Assembly: GCA_900557405.1 (NCBI GenBank) | Contig: USSF01000003.1 | Coordinates: 1-60,127, forward strand | Length of the DNA: 60,127 nucleotides | Origin: an uncultured Prevotella sp. | GTDB taxonomy: Bacteria > Bacteroidota > Bacteroidia > Bacteroidales > Bacteroidaceae | Direction of reading: 5' to 3' | In this document: piece by piece, positions 8,448-18,124 of the stretch | Numbering within the stretch: the stretch's first letter is position 1 | How the letters are laid out: each line of letters starts with the position of its first letter | The notes under the pieces: generated by a model | The model's database searches: none | What the model was told of the DNA's origin: nothing | Seen by the model: the letters and a program-made list of their open reading frames with translations, nothing else | Position numbers and translations under genes: made by a program

Positions 8448-11400
8448 CTATCTTACGTTGATCTTGCGTACGAGTCCGTCCTTGCCCTTCACGATGTATG
8501 TGCCGCGTGGCAGGGATGCTGCTGCACCTACGCCCTCGCTTACCTTCTCGCCGTTGAGCGTGAATACCTTCACGTCAGCCGTACCCAGGTCAAAGCCGTT
8601 GTTGCCAACAGTGTTGATGCCGGATGCGATGGCCTCAAGGATAGTGTTCGGAACGTTGATGTCAGCGTACTCGCCGTTGATGTCAACCGACTTGTCGTTG
8701 TAGCCGGCCATAGTGAATGTGAGAGTGTACTTGCCGTTGATATCCAGGATATCGAACTTGTACTTGCCCTCGGCGTCGGTGGTAGCGGTCTCGCTCACCG
8801 TTCCGTCCTCAGACGTGAGCTTCACCTCTACGCCCTGGAGTGCCTTGGCGGCAGCGTCGCTCTCGTCGCTCTTCTTGCCGAGCACTGCGCCGCTCACTGT
8901 GCTGTAAGCAGAGAGGACAGCATCGGCATTGACCTTCAGCTCGTCTAAGAATGAGATGCCTTCAGCCGTGTAGTCCACGAAGTTGTCGGCCTTCACACCC
9001 AGACTATATGTCAGGGCAATCTTGCCCACGGTGAGGCTGTATGTACCATTCTCAGCGGATGTAGCGTAATACTCCACGCCACCGCTCTTCAGCGTAACGG
9101 CAGCTCCAGCAACAGGCTGGTTCTTCTTGTCGGTAATCTTTCCGCTTACTTCGGCAGAAGAGGTCACGTCCATATAGAGCACCGGCATTCCCTTGCCGTC
9201 GCCGTTCTTCCATGTGTATGAAGCGCTCTCGGCACTGTCGTTTGCACGATACATTGCCTGGCCATTCTTGTTGGCGTCGGTCACGAAATAGCTTCTCACG
9301 TAGCCGTCTGCATCATGATGCACGAATATGCGCAGGCTCTTTCCGTTATACTTGAAGCCGCCTTCAATCTGCAGGTCGATGAGGTCGAGAGGATTCTTTT
9401 CCGATCCCATGCCCTCGGTGAGCTGCTGTCTTGCATCGAATACCTTTGTCATCTGGAGTGTGTCAGGCAGTTCATAGGTATTCTCGTTGAGCGACTCCTC
9501 GTCTGCATTTGCGATGTAAACCCTGATGTTAGCATTCACGGTCTTCTTGGACGAGCTGTATCCGTCGAGCACGTATCCACGCATGCGGATGCGGTTGATG
9601 ATGGTACCCTTGTTGATACCGAGCTGTGCTGCGGTGTAAACCATGTCAGACTCGCTGTTGCGGAAGAATGTAGACAATGGCAGGGATGAGTTGTCGCATG
9701 CTGTGCTGTCGCCTATCTGGAGCGAACCGGCTGTGATTTCATCGCCGATTGTCACGCTTACGGTCTCGCCGATTGTCTTCTTCTCGCCGTAAACATACTC
9801 TACATGGGCATCGTATGTGCCGGCCTGATGAGGATAGAAGCTGAACTTGAAGTCGGCAGTCTCACCGGCCTTTACAGCTGGAGCCTCAGCCTCAGCCATC
9901 ACGTTCTCGCCGAAGTAGAGCTTGGCGGTGTATGCATCGGCATTGATATCGGTTGCCTCCGGGTTCATGGCCTTAACGGTTGCGGTGTATTCATCGTTCA
10001 CGTTGCCAGCCACCGGCAGGTTCTGCACGTCGATGAAGAAGCCGTTGGCCTTGCCCATCGTGAAGTCCTTCACGGTGTTGCCCTCGGCAAATGTCATTTC
10101 GTTGACCTTCGACGGAGCGTAGCCGTCCAATGTAGCCTTTACAGAATATGTCTTGCTGTCCTGGATAATCTCCATTGAGTACTTGCCGTCCTCTCCTGTC
10201 GTAGCGTAGTATTCCACGTCGCCGCTCTTTGCCAGGAGCTTCACGTCCTTGAGTGCATTGCCGGTCTCGGCATCTGTCACGGTTCCGGTCAATATCACCG
10301 GATCCTTCACTACTCCGAAGTAAGCCACAGGCAGATTGGTTGCCGTCATGGTTGCAGTCTCTATGCTATAGTCAGAATTGGCAGCCTTTGCCATTTCCTT
10401 GCTGGATGCCTCCCATGCTATGCGGGCTGTGTATCCTTCCATCACGCCCTTGAATACCACGCGCAGAGACTTTCCGTTGTAAACGAGCGGTGTTGGGAAT
10501 GTTATTTTCAACAGGCTTCCTGCCACGGTCACACTTGCGCCGTAGGTGCTGTTCTCGCCCTGACCTGCTGCCGGGATTGCATAGCTGTCGTCGTATACCT
10601 TGGTCATTGTGGTGACGTCGGCAGGAACGAACGGATCTGCAAACGCCACATCGTCGGTATTTGCAACATACGCAGCCAATGAAGCATATTTGCTTTCCTT
10701 AGAGTTATAACCACGGAATTCAATAGATGTAATCTGTGATCCCTCCGGCAGATTGATGTCTTCTGCCGTATAGAGGAGCTCAGACACGGTGTTCTTGTAA
10801 TAAGGACAGAGCGGAGCGTCGGTAGTGGCGGTCTCGATTGCGCCCACCTGCACTGAGTTGTCGGCAACCTCGGGAACGACCTTCACAGTAGCCTCGTCGG
10901 TCTTCACCGAGAAGTCATCGCCCTTCAGCTCTACGTATGTCTTCACGTCGCCAGCCACATGAGGAGTGGTCAGGAATGTGAATGTCTGTGCCTCTCCAGC
11001 CTTGAGCACCGGAGCGTCTGTCTTTATGGTCTCATCGCCGAAGTGGAGCGTTGCAGTGTAGCTGCCAGCCGGCTCGTCGGCGAGGTTCACGTTCTTGAAT
11101 GTAGCTGTAACCTTCAGACTATGGTTTGTCATCACGCTCTCCGGAACAATGTTCTCCGTCACGACGAGGTCATGGTTTACTGCCACAGGCTTGAAGCCGT
11201 AGAGGTTGTCGAGATGCACGCCGCCCGCCTCGAATGCGAGGTAATACTGTCCGGCAGGAATATTGTCAAGCTCATACAGAGCCATCTCGTAGTTGCTTGA
11301 ATATGATGCGCCCACCTTGGTCTCAGGGAACTTGTCTGCCTCGTTTTCTGCATCTACGCTCAATGTGCGGACGTTGGTCCACGTCTTGCGGTCAGTAGAA

Positions 11401-12884
11401 TAATAGATGTTGAGGTGGCAGCCGGAAGTTGTGGTCTTGCCTGCAAGGAATGTGAACTTGTCGCCGGCAGCAACCTCAAGCAGCGGAGTGATGAGCTTCT
11501 GGTTGTCGGTGGAGTTGTCTTCCATTGCGCAATACTGGTTTCCGCTGAGTCCTATCGCATGTGGGAAGCTGCTCATCTTCCAGTCTGCATCAGTAATCAT
11601 GTTTACGGCGAACTTGCCGCTCTCGAAGTTCTCGAAATACTTGGTCGGGTCTACCACTTCTCCCTTCAGATTTATGGTGAAGTCTGTGATGCCCTCGCCC
11701 TTGATGGTCATGGTGCCTTCCTTCATTCCGGCAGCGTCGGCAGCCATCACGATGTCAAACGGCACTGTGGCATGAGGCTTGAAGGTAGTGGCTGTGAGGG
11801 TTGTGGTGAAGCCCGCCGGCATGATGATGTCGGTGATGTTCATCGGCGCTGCTCCGTCGTTGGTGATGGAGAAGGTCTTCGTGGTCACCTTGTTCTGCAT
11901 ACCGTATTCAACAGTGCTTTCTGCCAGCACGTCATTCTTGTCGCCGTCCTTTATCGTGAGCACCGGAGCGTATGGAGTAGGATCCACCCACGAACCATAC
12001 GAGGTGTTTCCGCTCACGTTCTCCTTCACGTCATAGCGCAATCTGCCCTTATACTCCTCGTATGAGAGTGTTGCGGTGAGTGTGATTTCGTCTGATTCCG
12101 CATTGATGGGCAGTGCCTGTGTGATAGGCTCGGTAACGATTGCCACATCGGGAGCGTCGTTTTTAACGATGCTCAGAGAATAGTTCTTGTCGCCAGGGTT
12201 AAGGTCGAGCAGACCGGTGTTCTGCACCTTTACCTTATACTGCACGGTGAACTTGTTTTCCGGCGTACAGTCCTGCTTCTCGTCGTAAACAGCCGTCACG
12301 TTCTTGATTGAAAGTGCAGGCTTCTTCACGATGTCGGCCTTGGCTGCCGAGAAGTTGTCAAGACATACGCTGTTTGCATAGATTCCCACATGCTGGTAAT
12401 CCGTGAGGTCGATCTCTGCCGTCACCCATTCATTGTAGATTGGCGAAGGGATGGTGGCTGTGGTGATCAGCGCACCTTTCTTGAACTTGCCTCCCTCTTC
12501 GGTGACGTTATAGAGCTTCAGATCGCCACTGTAATAGCTTGTGGACTTGAACATGATGGTGACGTGGCCGCTCACCTTTGGGGTGACCAGAATGTCGCAT
12601 ACATCCTGCGAATCCCAATAGTCAGAGCCCACGGACTGGGAGCCCACGGAGAGGCATCCCGAATCATCCACGCCTCCGCTGGACATGCCGCGATACGAAA
12701 CATAGGCGCCGTCATAACTGTCGATAATATGTCCCCACCCTGCGGGTGCCCAGTCTTTAGGGAGATTGTATGTCTGCAACCCCTCAAACTGATAGGAATA
12801 ATTGTCAACGATGTCAGCGCTTACTCTTGTACTCCACACTGTCATAACGAGCAGCGAAAGTAAGAACGAATAGATTTTCTTCAT
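8448..12884 (-). CDS. Very large exported multidomain beta protein with type IX-like tail
   Basis: A 1478-residue protein with a signal peptide (MKKIYSFLLSLLVMTVWST). It contains two choice-of-anchor J-like modules (about 30-180 and 415-560), CARDB-like Ig domains (from about 565 and 975), and three carboxypeptidase-regulatory-like beta domains (GTVTDAETGNALKDVKL, GKITDKKNQPVAGAAVTL and GAVLGKKSD followed by LQGVEVKLTSEDG). Two longer segments beginning near SVQVGAIETAT and SLQIGDSTACDN look like repeats of one another. The C-terminus (VKVFTLNGEKV, LPRGTYIVKGKDG, VRKINVR) fits a type IX secretion sorting domain. It is probably anchored at the cell surface. It is monocistronic, with a leader of about 210 bp. 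Ligand unknown. Confidence 0.8.
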   Translation of the reverse strand: MKKIYSFLLSLLVMTVWSTRVSADIVDNYSYQFEGLQTYNLPKDWAPAGWGHIIDSYDGAYVSYRGMSSGGVDDSGCLSVGSQSVGSDYWDSQDVCDILVTPKVSGHVTIMFKSTSYYSGDLKLYNVTEEGGKFKKGALITTATIPSPIYNEWVTAEIDLTDYQHVGIYANSVCLDNFSAAKADIVKKPALSIKNVTAVYDEKQDCTPENKFTVQYKVKVQNTGLLDLNPGDKNYSLSIVKNDAPDVAIVTEPITQALPINAESDEITLTATLSYEEYKGRLRYDVKENVSGNTSYGSWVDPTPYAPVLTIKDGDKNDVLAESTVEYGMQNKVTTKTFSITNDGAAPMNITDIIMPAGFTTTLTATTFKPHATVPFDIVMAADAAGMKEGTMTIKGEGITDFTINLKGEVVDPTKYFENFESGKFAVNMITDADWKMSSFPHAIGLSGNQYCAMEDNSTDNQKLITPLLEVAAGDKFTFLAGKTTTSGCHLNIYYSTDRKTWTNVRTLSVDAENEADKFPETKVGASYSSNYEMALYELDNIPAGQYYLAFEAGGVHLDNLYGFKPVAVNHDLVVTENIVPESVMTNHSLKVTATFKNVNLADEPAGSYTATLHFGDETIKTDAPVLKAGEAQTFTFLTTPHVAGDVKTYVELKGDDFSVKTDEATVKVVPEVADNSVQVGAIETATTDAPLCPYYKNTVSELLYTAEDINLPEGSQITSIEFRGYNSKESKYASLAAYVANTDDVAFADPFVPADVTTMTKVYDDSYAIPAAGQGENSTYGASVTVAGSLLKITFPTPLVYNGKSLRVVFKGVMEGYTARIAWEASSKEMAKAANSDYSIETATMTATNLPVAYFGVVKDPVILTGTVTDAETGNALKDVKLLAKSGDVEYYATTGEDGKYSMEIIQDSKTYSVKATLDGYAPSKVNEMTFAEGNTVKDFTMGKANGFFIDVQNLPVAGNVNDEYTATVKAMNPEATDINADAYTAKLYFGENVMAEAEAPAVKAGETADFKFSFYPHQAGTYDAHVEYVYGEKKTIGETVSVTIGDEITAGSLQIGDSTACDNSSLPLSTFFRNSESDMVYTAAQLGINKGTIINRIRMRGYVLDGYSSSKKTVNANIRVYIANADEESLNENTYELPDTLQMTKVFDARQQLTEGMGSEKNPLDLIDLQIEGGFKYNGKSLRIFVHHDADGYVRSYFVTDANKNGQAMYRANDSAESASYTWKNGDGKGMPVLYMDVTSSAEVSGKITDKKNQPVAGAAVTLKSGGVEYYATSAENGTYSLTVGKIALTYSLGVKADNFVDYTAEGISFLDELKVNADAVLSAYSTVSGAVLGKKSDESDAAAKALQGVEVKLTSEDGTVSETATTDAEGKYKFDILDINGKYTLTFTMAGYNDKSVDINGEYADINVPNTILEAIASGINTVGNNGFDLGTADVKVFTLNGEKVSEGVGAAASLPRGTYIVKGKDGLVRKINVR

Positions 12885-13103
12885 ACGCTAAACGATTGAG
12901 TTTTTATAAATAAATAAATTAATTGATTGTATCATCATCTTTGCATCTGGCTATAATCGAATCGGATTTGCGCCGGATTGTCTTTATATCAGATTATTAT
13001 TATCATCATCATCAACAATATCAACATATCGCCATATAATACCGATTGCATAATATTGATTGCATAAAGTACACCATTTATATGATATGCTTATATTTTG
13101 CTG

Positions 13104-13135
13104 CAAATTTAAGATATTTTTTATAAATTCTGCAA
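13104..13135 (-). promoter_or_regulatory. Promoter of the 1478-residue exported protein
   Basis: On the minus strand TTG (13135-13133), 21 bp, TAAATTTG (13111-13104). The leader is about 210 bp and AT-rich, with TAT and ATC low-complexity runs at 12895-13080 and no other gene visible. Confidence 0.6.
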
Positions 13136-13204
13136 GCTATAGACAAAATTCTTTCAAATTTTGTCCGTTTTCCTTCTTTATCGGGGAAATAAGGGGGAAA
13201 CGGC

Positions 13205-13259
13205 GCGCTTTCGGGCGGGAACAACAGCGCTTTCGGGCGGGAACAACAGCGCTTTCGGG
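13205..13259. repeat. 22-bp tandem repeat, 2.5 copies
   Basis: A GC-rich 22-bp unit beginning GCGCTTTCGGGCGGGAACAA occurs at 13205-13226 and 13227-13248, with an 11-base third start at 13249. It is intergenic, just left of a palindrome array with the same 22-bp period. Confidence 0.85.
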
Positions 13260-13280
13260 ACGAGGAACGGCGGTCTGCGT

Positions 13281-13370
13281 GTCGTGCGACTATAGTGGGA
13301 AGTGTTTTTTACTATAGTGGTAAACACTTACCACTGCAGTGGAAGACACTTGCCACTGCAGTAGAACGAC
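13281..13370. repeat. Array of four 22-bp-phased palindromes (copy 1)
   Basis: ACTATAGT at 13289 and 13311 and ACTGCAGT at 13333 and 13355 lie exactly 22 bp apart. The set is bounded by GTCGT (13281) and its complement ACGAC (13366-13370). A second copy with the same design lies at 35431-35519. Both sit in divergent intergenic regions. Twenty-two bases is close to two helical turns, so all four sites face the same side of the DNA. Function unknown: a multi-site operator, or a dispersed REP/MITE-like element. Confidence 0.8.
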
Positions 13371-13400
13371 AGGGGAAGCACCGCTTTGTGACATGAATTC

Positions 13401-13431
13401 TTGTGTAAACCGATTTATGTTCGTAACTTTG
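13401..13431 (+). promoter_or_regulatory. Promoter of the cation/proton antiporter gene
   Basis: TTG at 13401-13403, 20 bp, TAACTTTG at 13424-13431. It begins 31 bp after the palindrome array, with a leader of about 100 bp before the ATG at 13539. Confidence 0.75.
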
Positions 13432-13538
13432 TGGGGGAAATCCGCCGACGGCCGGAAGCGGCAGGACAAGTCAGCAGGACAATGAAAAACCGAAGCGGAA
13501 AAGCGAAAGACATTCATCAACCTAAGCATTAACAAGAT

Positions 13539-15806
13539 ATGAGCGAACTGCCTCACTTAATAAAAGACCTGGCACTGATTCTCGTGGTGGCGGGAATCGT
13601 CACCATCATATTCAAACGGCTGAAGCAACCTCTCGTGCTGGGATATGTGGTGGCGGGATTCCTCGTCAGCCCGAACATGCCATACACGATGTCGGTGGTG
13701 GACATTGCCGACATCCACACGTGGGCGGACATAGGAGTGATGTTTCTCCTGTTCTCCCTCGGACTCGACTTCTCGTTCAAGAAAATCGTGAAGATGGGAT
13801 CCTCGCCCATCATTGCCACATGCGTCATCGTGTTCTGCATGATGGCGCTCGGAATGATTGTGGGCCACGGATTCGGATGGGGCCGCATGGACTGCATCTT
13901 CCTTGGAGGTATGCTCGCCATGAGTTCCACCACTATTATATATAAGGCGTTCGACGACCTCGGACTGCGGCAGCAGCGGTTTGCAAGCATGGTGATGAGC
14001 GTGCTGATTCTGGAGGACATGCTCGCCATCGTGATGATGGTGATGCTCTCGGCGCTGGCTTCGGGGGCTAACCTCGACGGCGGACAGATGCTGGGCAGCG
14101 TGGTGAGGATAGGATTCTTCCTCGTGCTGTGGTTCGTGGTGGGCATATTCGCCATTCCGTGGCTGCTGCGCTCGTCGAGGAAGCTCATCAACGGCGAGAC
14201 GCTGCTGATAATAGCGCTCGGACTATGCTGCGCCATGGCGGTAATCTCCACGAAGGTGGGATTCAGCAGTGCGTTCGGCGCTTTCGTCATGGGTTCCATC
14301 CTGGCGGAAACGGTGGAGGCGGAGAAGATCATCAAGCTCGTGGAACCGGTGAAAAACCTCTTCGGAGCAGTGTTCTTCGTGTCGGTGGGTATGTTGGTGG
14401 ACCCAATGGTATTGGTGGACTACAGTGTGCCTATCCTCGTGTTGGTGCTCACGATTCTCGTGGGGCAGGCGGTATTCGGCTCCTTCGGGTTCCTCATCAG
14501 CGGACAGTCGCTCAAGTCGGCGATGCAGTGCGGATTCTCGATGGCGCAGATCGGTGAGTTCTCTTTCATCATAGCCTCGCTCGGACTCTCGCTCGGAGTG
14601 ACGGGCAAGTTCCTCTATCCCGTAGTGGTGGCGGTTTCGGTCATCACCACATTCCTTACGCCATACATGATACGCCTTTCCACTCCGGCATACGGCCGGC
14701 TGGAGAAGCGTCTGCCGAAGAATATCATACGAATGCTCAACGACCTGGCGCTGAGCCACCCCTCGTCATCGCCGCAGGGCAACTGGCACAGTCTCATCAT
14801 CCAGCTGCTGCGCATCACGCTCATCTACTCCATCCTCTCGGTGGCGGTGATTGCCCTGATGTTCGCCTTCGCGCTGCTGCCCCTAAGGCAGGTGCTGCCC
14901 CACTGGTGGGCGAACGCCGTATGCGGACTGGTGACCATATCGCTCATCGCCCCCTTCCTGAGGGCGATGGTGATGAAGAAGAACCACAGCGAGGAGTTCA
15001 AATGTCTGTGGAACGAGAACAAGATGAACCGTGCGCCGCTGATTTTCACCATCATCGTGCGCTTCATGATTGCCATGGCGTTCATCTTCTATATATGCAA
15101 CTATCTGACGCGCTTCACCAATGCGCTGATGATTGTCATTGCCATCGTGATGGTGATGCTGATGATTCTATCGCGCAACCTGAAGAGGAGGAGCATACGC
15201 ATGGAGAGGATGTTCATGCTCAATCTGCGCTCACGCGACATAAGGGCACAGGTGTACGGCCACAAGAAGCCGCTGTATGAGGGGCATCTGCTCGACAGGG
15301 ATATACATATCTCCGACTTTGAAGTGCCAGAGGATTCACTGTGGGCGGGCAAGACGCTCGCCGAACTGCAGCTGAGGAGCCGCTATGGGGTGAACGTGAG
15401 CAGCATCCTAAGGGGCAGGCAGCGCATCAACATCCCAAGCGGCGACGACCGTATCTTCACGGGCGACAGGATTCAGGCCATCGGCAGCGACGACCAGCTG
15501 ACGGCACTGAGCAACGCTCTGAAAAGCGAGCTTCATCCCGAAGACCCCGACATAGAAAAGCGGGAGATGAAACTAAGGCAGCTCGTGATAGAAAGCAACG
15601 GCAGCTTCATCGGCAAGACACTATCGGAAAGTGGAATCCGCGACACCTACGACTGCATGGTGGTGGGTATGGAGGAGGGCGAGGAGACGCTCTCTGTGCT
15701 TACGCCGGACCACCGGTTCGAGGAGGAGGACACCATCTGGGTGGTGGGAGAAAAGGAGAACCTGGAGAGGCTGATGGAGGCGAATAGAATGAAGAATGAA
15801 GAATGA
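13539..15806 (+). CDS. CPA2 family cation:proton antiporter with two TrkA-C domains
   Basis: A 755-residue integral membrane protein of the KefB/KefC/GerN type. About 12 membrane helices (residues 5-390) form the Na+/H+ exchanger domain (QPLVLGYVVAGFLVSP, LFSLGLDFSFKK, AMSSTTII, LILEDMLAIVMMV with the conserved acidic pair ED). A second set of about four helices (430-560) is followed by two TrkA-C-like regulatory domains (about 590-665 and 680-755). No TrkA-N nucleotide-binding domain is visible. It exchanges K+ or Na+ for protons across the inner membrane in pH or osmotic control. The last residues (MKNEE) and the stop are encoded by an intergenic GAATGAA repeat, so the natural C-terminus may once have differed. 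Confidence 0.88.
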   Translation: MSELPHLIKDLALILVVAGIVTIIFKRLKQPLVLGYVVAGFLVSPNMPYTMSVVDIADIHTWADIGVMFLLFSLGLDFSFKKIVKMGSSPIIATCVIVFCMMALGMIVGHGFGWGRMDCIFLGGMLAMSSTTIIYKAFDDLGLRQQRFASMVMSVLILEDMLAIVMMVMLSALASGANLDGGQMLGSVVRIGFFLVLWFVVGIFAIPWLLRSSRKLINGETLLIIALGLCCAMAVISTKVGFSSAFGAFVMGSILAETVEAEKIIKLVEPVKNLFGAVFFVSVGMLVDPMVLVDYSVPILVLVLTILVGQAVFGSFGFLISGQSLKSAMQCGFSMAQIGEFSFIIASLGLSLGVTGKFLYPVVVAVSVITTFLTPYMIRLSTPAYGRLEKRLPKNIIRMLNDLALSHPSSSPQGNWHSLIIQLLRITLIYSILSVAVIALMFAFALLPLRQVLPHWWANAVCGLVTISLIAPFLRAMVMKKNHSEEFKCLWNENKMNRAPLIFTIIVRFMIAMAFIFYICNYLTRFTNALMIVIAIVMVMLMILSRNLKRRSIRMERMFMLNLRSRDIRAQVYGHKKPLYEGHLLDRDIHISDFEVPEDSLWAGKTLAELQLRSRYGVNVSSILRGRQRINIPSGDDRIFTGDRIQAIGSDDQLTALSNALKSELHPEDPDIEKREMKLRQLVIESNGSFIGKTLSESGIRDTYDCMVVGMEEGEETLSVLTPDHRFEEEDTIWVVGEKENLERLMEANRMKNEE

Positions 15807-15950
15807 AGAATGAAGAATGAAGAATTGTCGGCTTCGCCGATTAAGAGTTATACATTTTAGAGTTAAAAGTATAGAAACAACGGTCGGCAGCCGAAGGGAA
15901 AGCCAATGAAGAATGAAGAATTAAGAATTGTCGGCTTGGAGCCGATTGGG
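15787..15950. repeat. GAATGAA tandem repeat and a duplicated dispersed unit
   Basis: Four GAATGAA units (15787-15814) run out of the antiporter's last codons and into GAATTGTCGGCTTCGCCGAT. A similar unit recurs at 15911-15947 (GAATGAAGAATTAAGAATTG, then TCGGCTTGGAGCCGATT). Each ends in a small palindrome around GGCTT. Between them lies GGGAAAGCCAATGAAG, the complement of which recurs at 39243-39262. This is a dispersed intergenic element of unknown role. Confidence 0.7.
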
Positions 15951-15989
15951 AATTAAGGATTATAAATCATGAATTATACACTATAAATT

Positions 15990-16937
15990 ATGAATTCAAA
16001 AGTTAAAGGGTATATCTGCGGTATCCTTGCCGCAGTGAGCTACGGAACAAACCCGCTCGGCGCACTCAACCTGTATGCCGACGGAATGAACACGAACTCG
16101 GTGATTTTCTACCGATACGCACTGGCTACAACAATACTCGCCGTCATTCTCGCCGTGCAGCGCAAATCGTTTGCCGTGACAAGACGGGAGTTCACAGTAC
16201 TCACTGTGCTCGGCGCACTTATGGCGGCATCTTCGCTCACGCTGTTCGCCAGCTTCAACTTCATGGATGCCGGTATTGCATCCACCATTCTCTTTGTCTA
16301 CCCCGTTATGGTGGCGGTGATAATGGCCGTGTTCTTCAAGGAGAAGGTTACGGCAATCACCGTAATCTCGATAACCATGGCGCTGAGCGGAATATCACTG
16401 CTATACAAAGGCGGCGACGGGGCAACGCTTTCCGTAATAGGCGTGTTGTTCGTGGTGGCTTCGTCGCTAACATACGCCGTTTACATCGTCGTGGTGAACA
16501 AGTCGTCGCTAAGGATGTCGTCAATCAAGCTCACTTTCTACGTGCTCCTCATCGGCACTTTCTTCATCATCTCATACTCGTTCCTCGGCAAGGGCGCACA
16601 GCTGCAGCCGCTCACCACTATGCATGAGCTGACTTACGCACTGGTGCTCGCCGTGTTCCCTACAATAATCTCGCTGATTCTGATGGTGGTGGCGGTACAC
16701 AACGTGGGGTCTACGCCTACTGCCGTGATGGGTGCACTGGAGCCTATCACTGCCGTATGCATCGGCGTGTTCGTATTCAATGAGGAATTCACGATGCGTC
16801 TTGCCTGCGGTTGCGTGCTCATCCTCGTGGCCGTGATACTCATCGTGGCCGGCAAGACTCTGCCCACGCAGCATTTCACCTACGTGTTCTCTGCCCTGGG
16901 CAGGAAGATGAAAAAGAAATGGAGATGGAAGGGATAA
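15990..16937 (+). CDS. EamA/DMT family transporter
   Basis: A 315-residue inner-membrane protein with about ten membrane helices arranged as two EamA repeats (about 5-140 and 150-290). The typical elements are present: an N-terminal YGTNPLGA, FYRY at the end of helix 2, and GALEPITAVCIGVFVFNE in the second repeat. Family members export or import amino acids, nucleotides or other small metabolites by proton antiport; the substrate cannot be told from sequence. The basic tail (RKMKKKWRWK) would lie in the cytoplasm. It converges with the MgtC-like gene, only 6 bp away. No good promoter box is visible upstream. Confidence 0.85.
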   Translation: MNSKVKGYICGILAAVSYGTNPLGALNLYADGMNTNSVIFYRYALATTILAVILAVQRKSFAVTRREFTVLTVLGALMAASSLTLFASFNFMDAGIASTILFVYPVMVAVIMAVFFKEKVTAITVISITMALSGISLLYKGGDGATLSVIGVLFVVASSLTYAVYIVVVNKSSLRMSSIKLTFYVLLIGTFFIISYSFLGKGAQLQPLTTMHELTYALVLAVFPTIISLILMVVAVHNVGSTPTAVMGALEPITAVCIGVFVFNEEFTMRLACGCVLILVAVILIVAGKTLPTQHFTYVFSALGRKMKKKWRWKG

Positions 16938-16943
16938 AAGATT

Positions 16944-17585
16944 CTACTCTATGCTCTCGATGTCCACGCCGTCAAACTTATCCATAAATTCGATGATGCG
17001 GTTGCGGTAGTTGTTGCGCTTCACCTTCAGTTCCATAGAAACGACAAACAGTTCACCATGACGCTTCATCTCGTAGGAATCCATCGTGACGCAATCCTCG
17101 CGGAGCTGGTTCACCACCTTCTTTATCTTTTCTCTGTCGGTGGTGGAGATGGTAACGGAGATGGTTCGCGAACCGATGCGCATAAGGATGAAGAAGATGG
17201 TCTCCAGACAGAGCAAGACGAGCAGCGTGGAGGCCACGGACAGCAGATAAAGGCCCGAACCGCAGGCGAGTCCGATGGCCGACGTGACCCACAGGCCGGC
17301 GGCAGTGGTGAGTCCCTTGATTACATGTTTCTGGAAGATTATCGTTCCGGCACCGATGAATCCGATGCCGCTGACCACTTGTGCGGCAACTCGCGAGGGG
17401 TCAAGCGTTATCGACGTGCCCAACACGGCATTGAATCCGTATTGCGACACTATCATGAACAGCGCACTGCCCATTGCCACAAGGAAATGCGTCCGCAAGC
17501 CGGCTTCCTTGGCGCGGTACTCGCGCTCAAAACCTATCATGCCGCCAAGAAGGGCGGCAACAAAAACACGAAAGATAAATTCCAT
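16944..17585 (-). CDS. MgtC/SapB family membrane protein
   Basis: A 213-residue protein, MEFIFRVFVAALLGG at the start. It has four to five membrane helices with the family motifs GGMIGFEREYRAKEAGLRTH and GIGFIGAGTIIF, then a soluble C-terminal ACT-like domain (about 145-213). MgtC proteins affect Mg2+ homeostasis and membrane ATPase control; Bacteroidetes members are poorly studied. The ATG at 17585 overlaps the stop of the HD gene (TGATG), so translation is coupled and this start is chosen over upstream in-frame ATGs lying inside that gene. Confidence 0.85.
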   Translation of the reverse strand: MEFIFRVFVAALLGGMIGFEREYRAKEAGLRTHFLVAMGSALFMIVSQYGFNAVLGTSITLDPSRVAAQVVSGIGFIGAGTIIFQKHVIKGLTTAAGLWVTSAIGLACGSGLYLLSVASTLLVLLCLETIFFILMRIGSRTISVTISTTDREKIKKVVNQLREDCVTMDSYEMKRHGELFVVSMELKVKRNNYRNRIIEFMDKFDGVDIESIE

Positions 17586-18124
17586 CAGCCAAAGATTTTC
17601 TCCCATTCCCTGAACCGTGCGAGTCCGCTGTCGCCGAACTTGGCGATGCTTTTCTCTGCCTTCTCTACGGACTTCTCCCAGTCGAGGTGCGTCTTGGAGA
17701 AGAACTTGTCGGCGTAGCATATAAGCTTCTCTTCAAGCGTTTCTGGCAGGAAGTCCTGATGTGGCAGAGGCAGGTTCTGGCTCACGATGTCCTCCAATGA
17801 CAGACCGGCTCCCGTATGGCGCTCGCATACTCTGGCATGGCGCGGCATCCCTTCGGCACGCAGCATCTCGGCACCGAGCAGTCCGTGGCGGATATACGGC
17901 TCCTTGCCGTGGCATTCTATCCCAGGGGCATCCGTCTTGATGATGCCGATATCATGGAGCATCGCTGCCTCTTCGACAAACTGGCGGTCGAGGTTCAGCT
18001 CCGGATGTAACGAAACAATCTGCAGCGCCTTTTGCGCTACAGATTGACTGTGGACGATGAGGATATGACGCAACGCCCCATCCTCACCGTAGTATTTATT
18101 GATTATTCTTTCCCAATTATTCAT
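17585..18124 (-). CDS. HD-superfamily hydrolase
   Basis: A 179-residue cytoplasmic protein with the HD motifs H20/H25 (RHILIVHS), MLHDIGI (the HD pair), RHGLLGAEML and ERHTGAG, of the small HDIG type. It probably hydrolyses a nucleotide or other phosphoester. Its ATG overlaps the stop codon of the carboxyltransferase gene (TAATG), and its stop overlaps the ATG of the MgtC-like gene (TGATG), so the three genes form one coupled operon. The link between the three functions is not known. Confidence 0.85.
   Translation of the reverse strand: MNNWERIINKYYGEDGALRHILIVHSQSVAQKALQIVSLHPELNLDRQFVEEAAMLHDIGIIKTDAPGIECHGKEPYIRHGLLGAEMLRAEGMPRHARVCERHTGAGLSLEDIVSQNLPLPHQDFLPETLEEKLICYADKFFSKTHLDWEKSVEKAEKSIAKFGDSGLARFREWEKIFG

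Noticed and set aside
13281..13370. CRISPR-like array
   Set aside because: The repeated unit is only an 8-10 bp palindrome with 12-14 bp spacers, and no cas genes are present.
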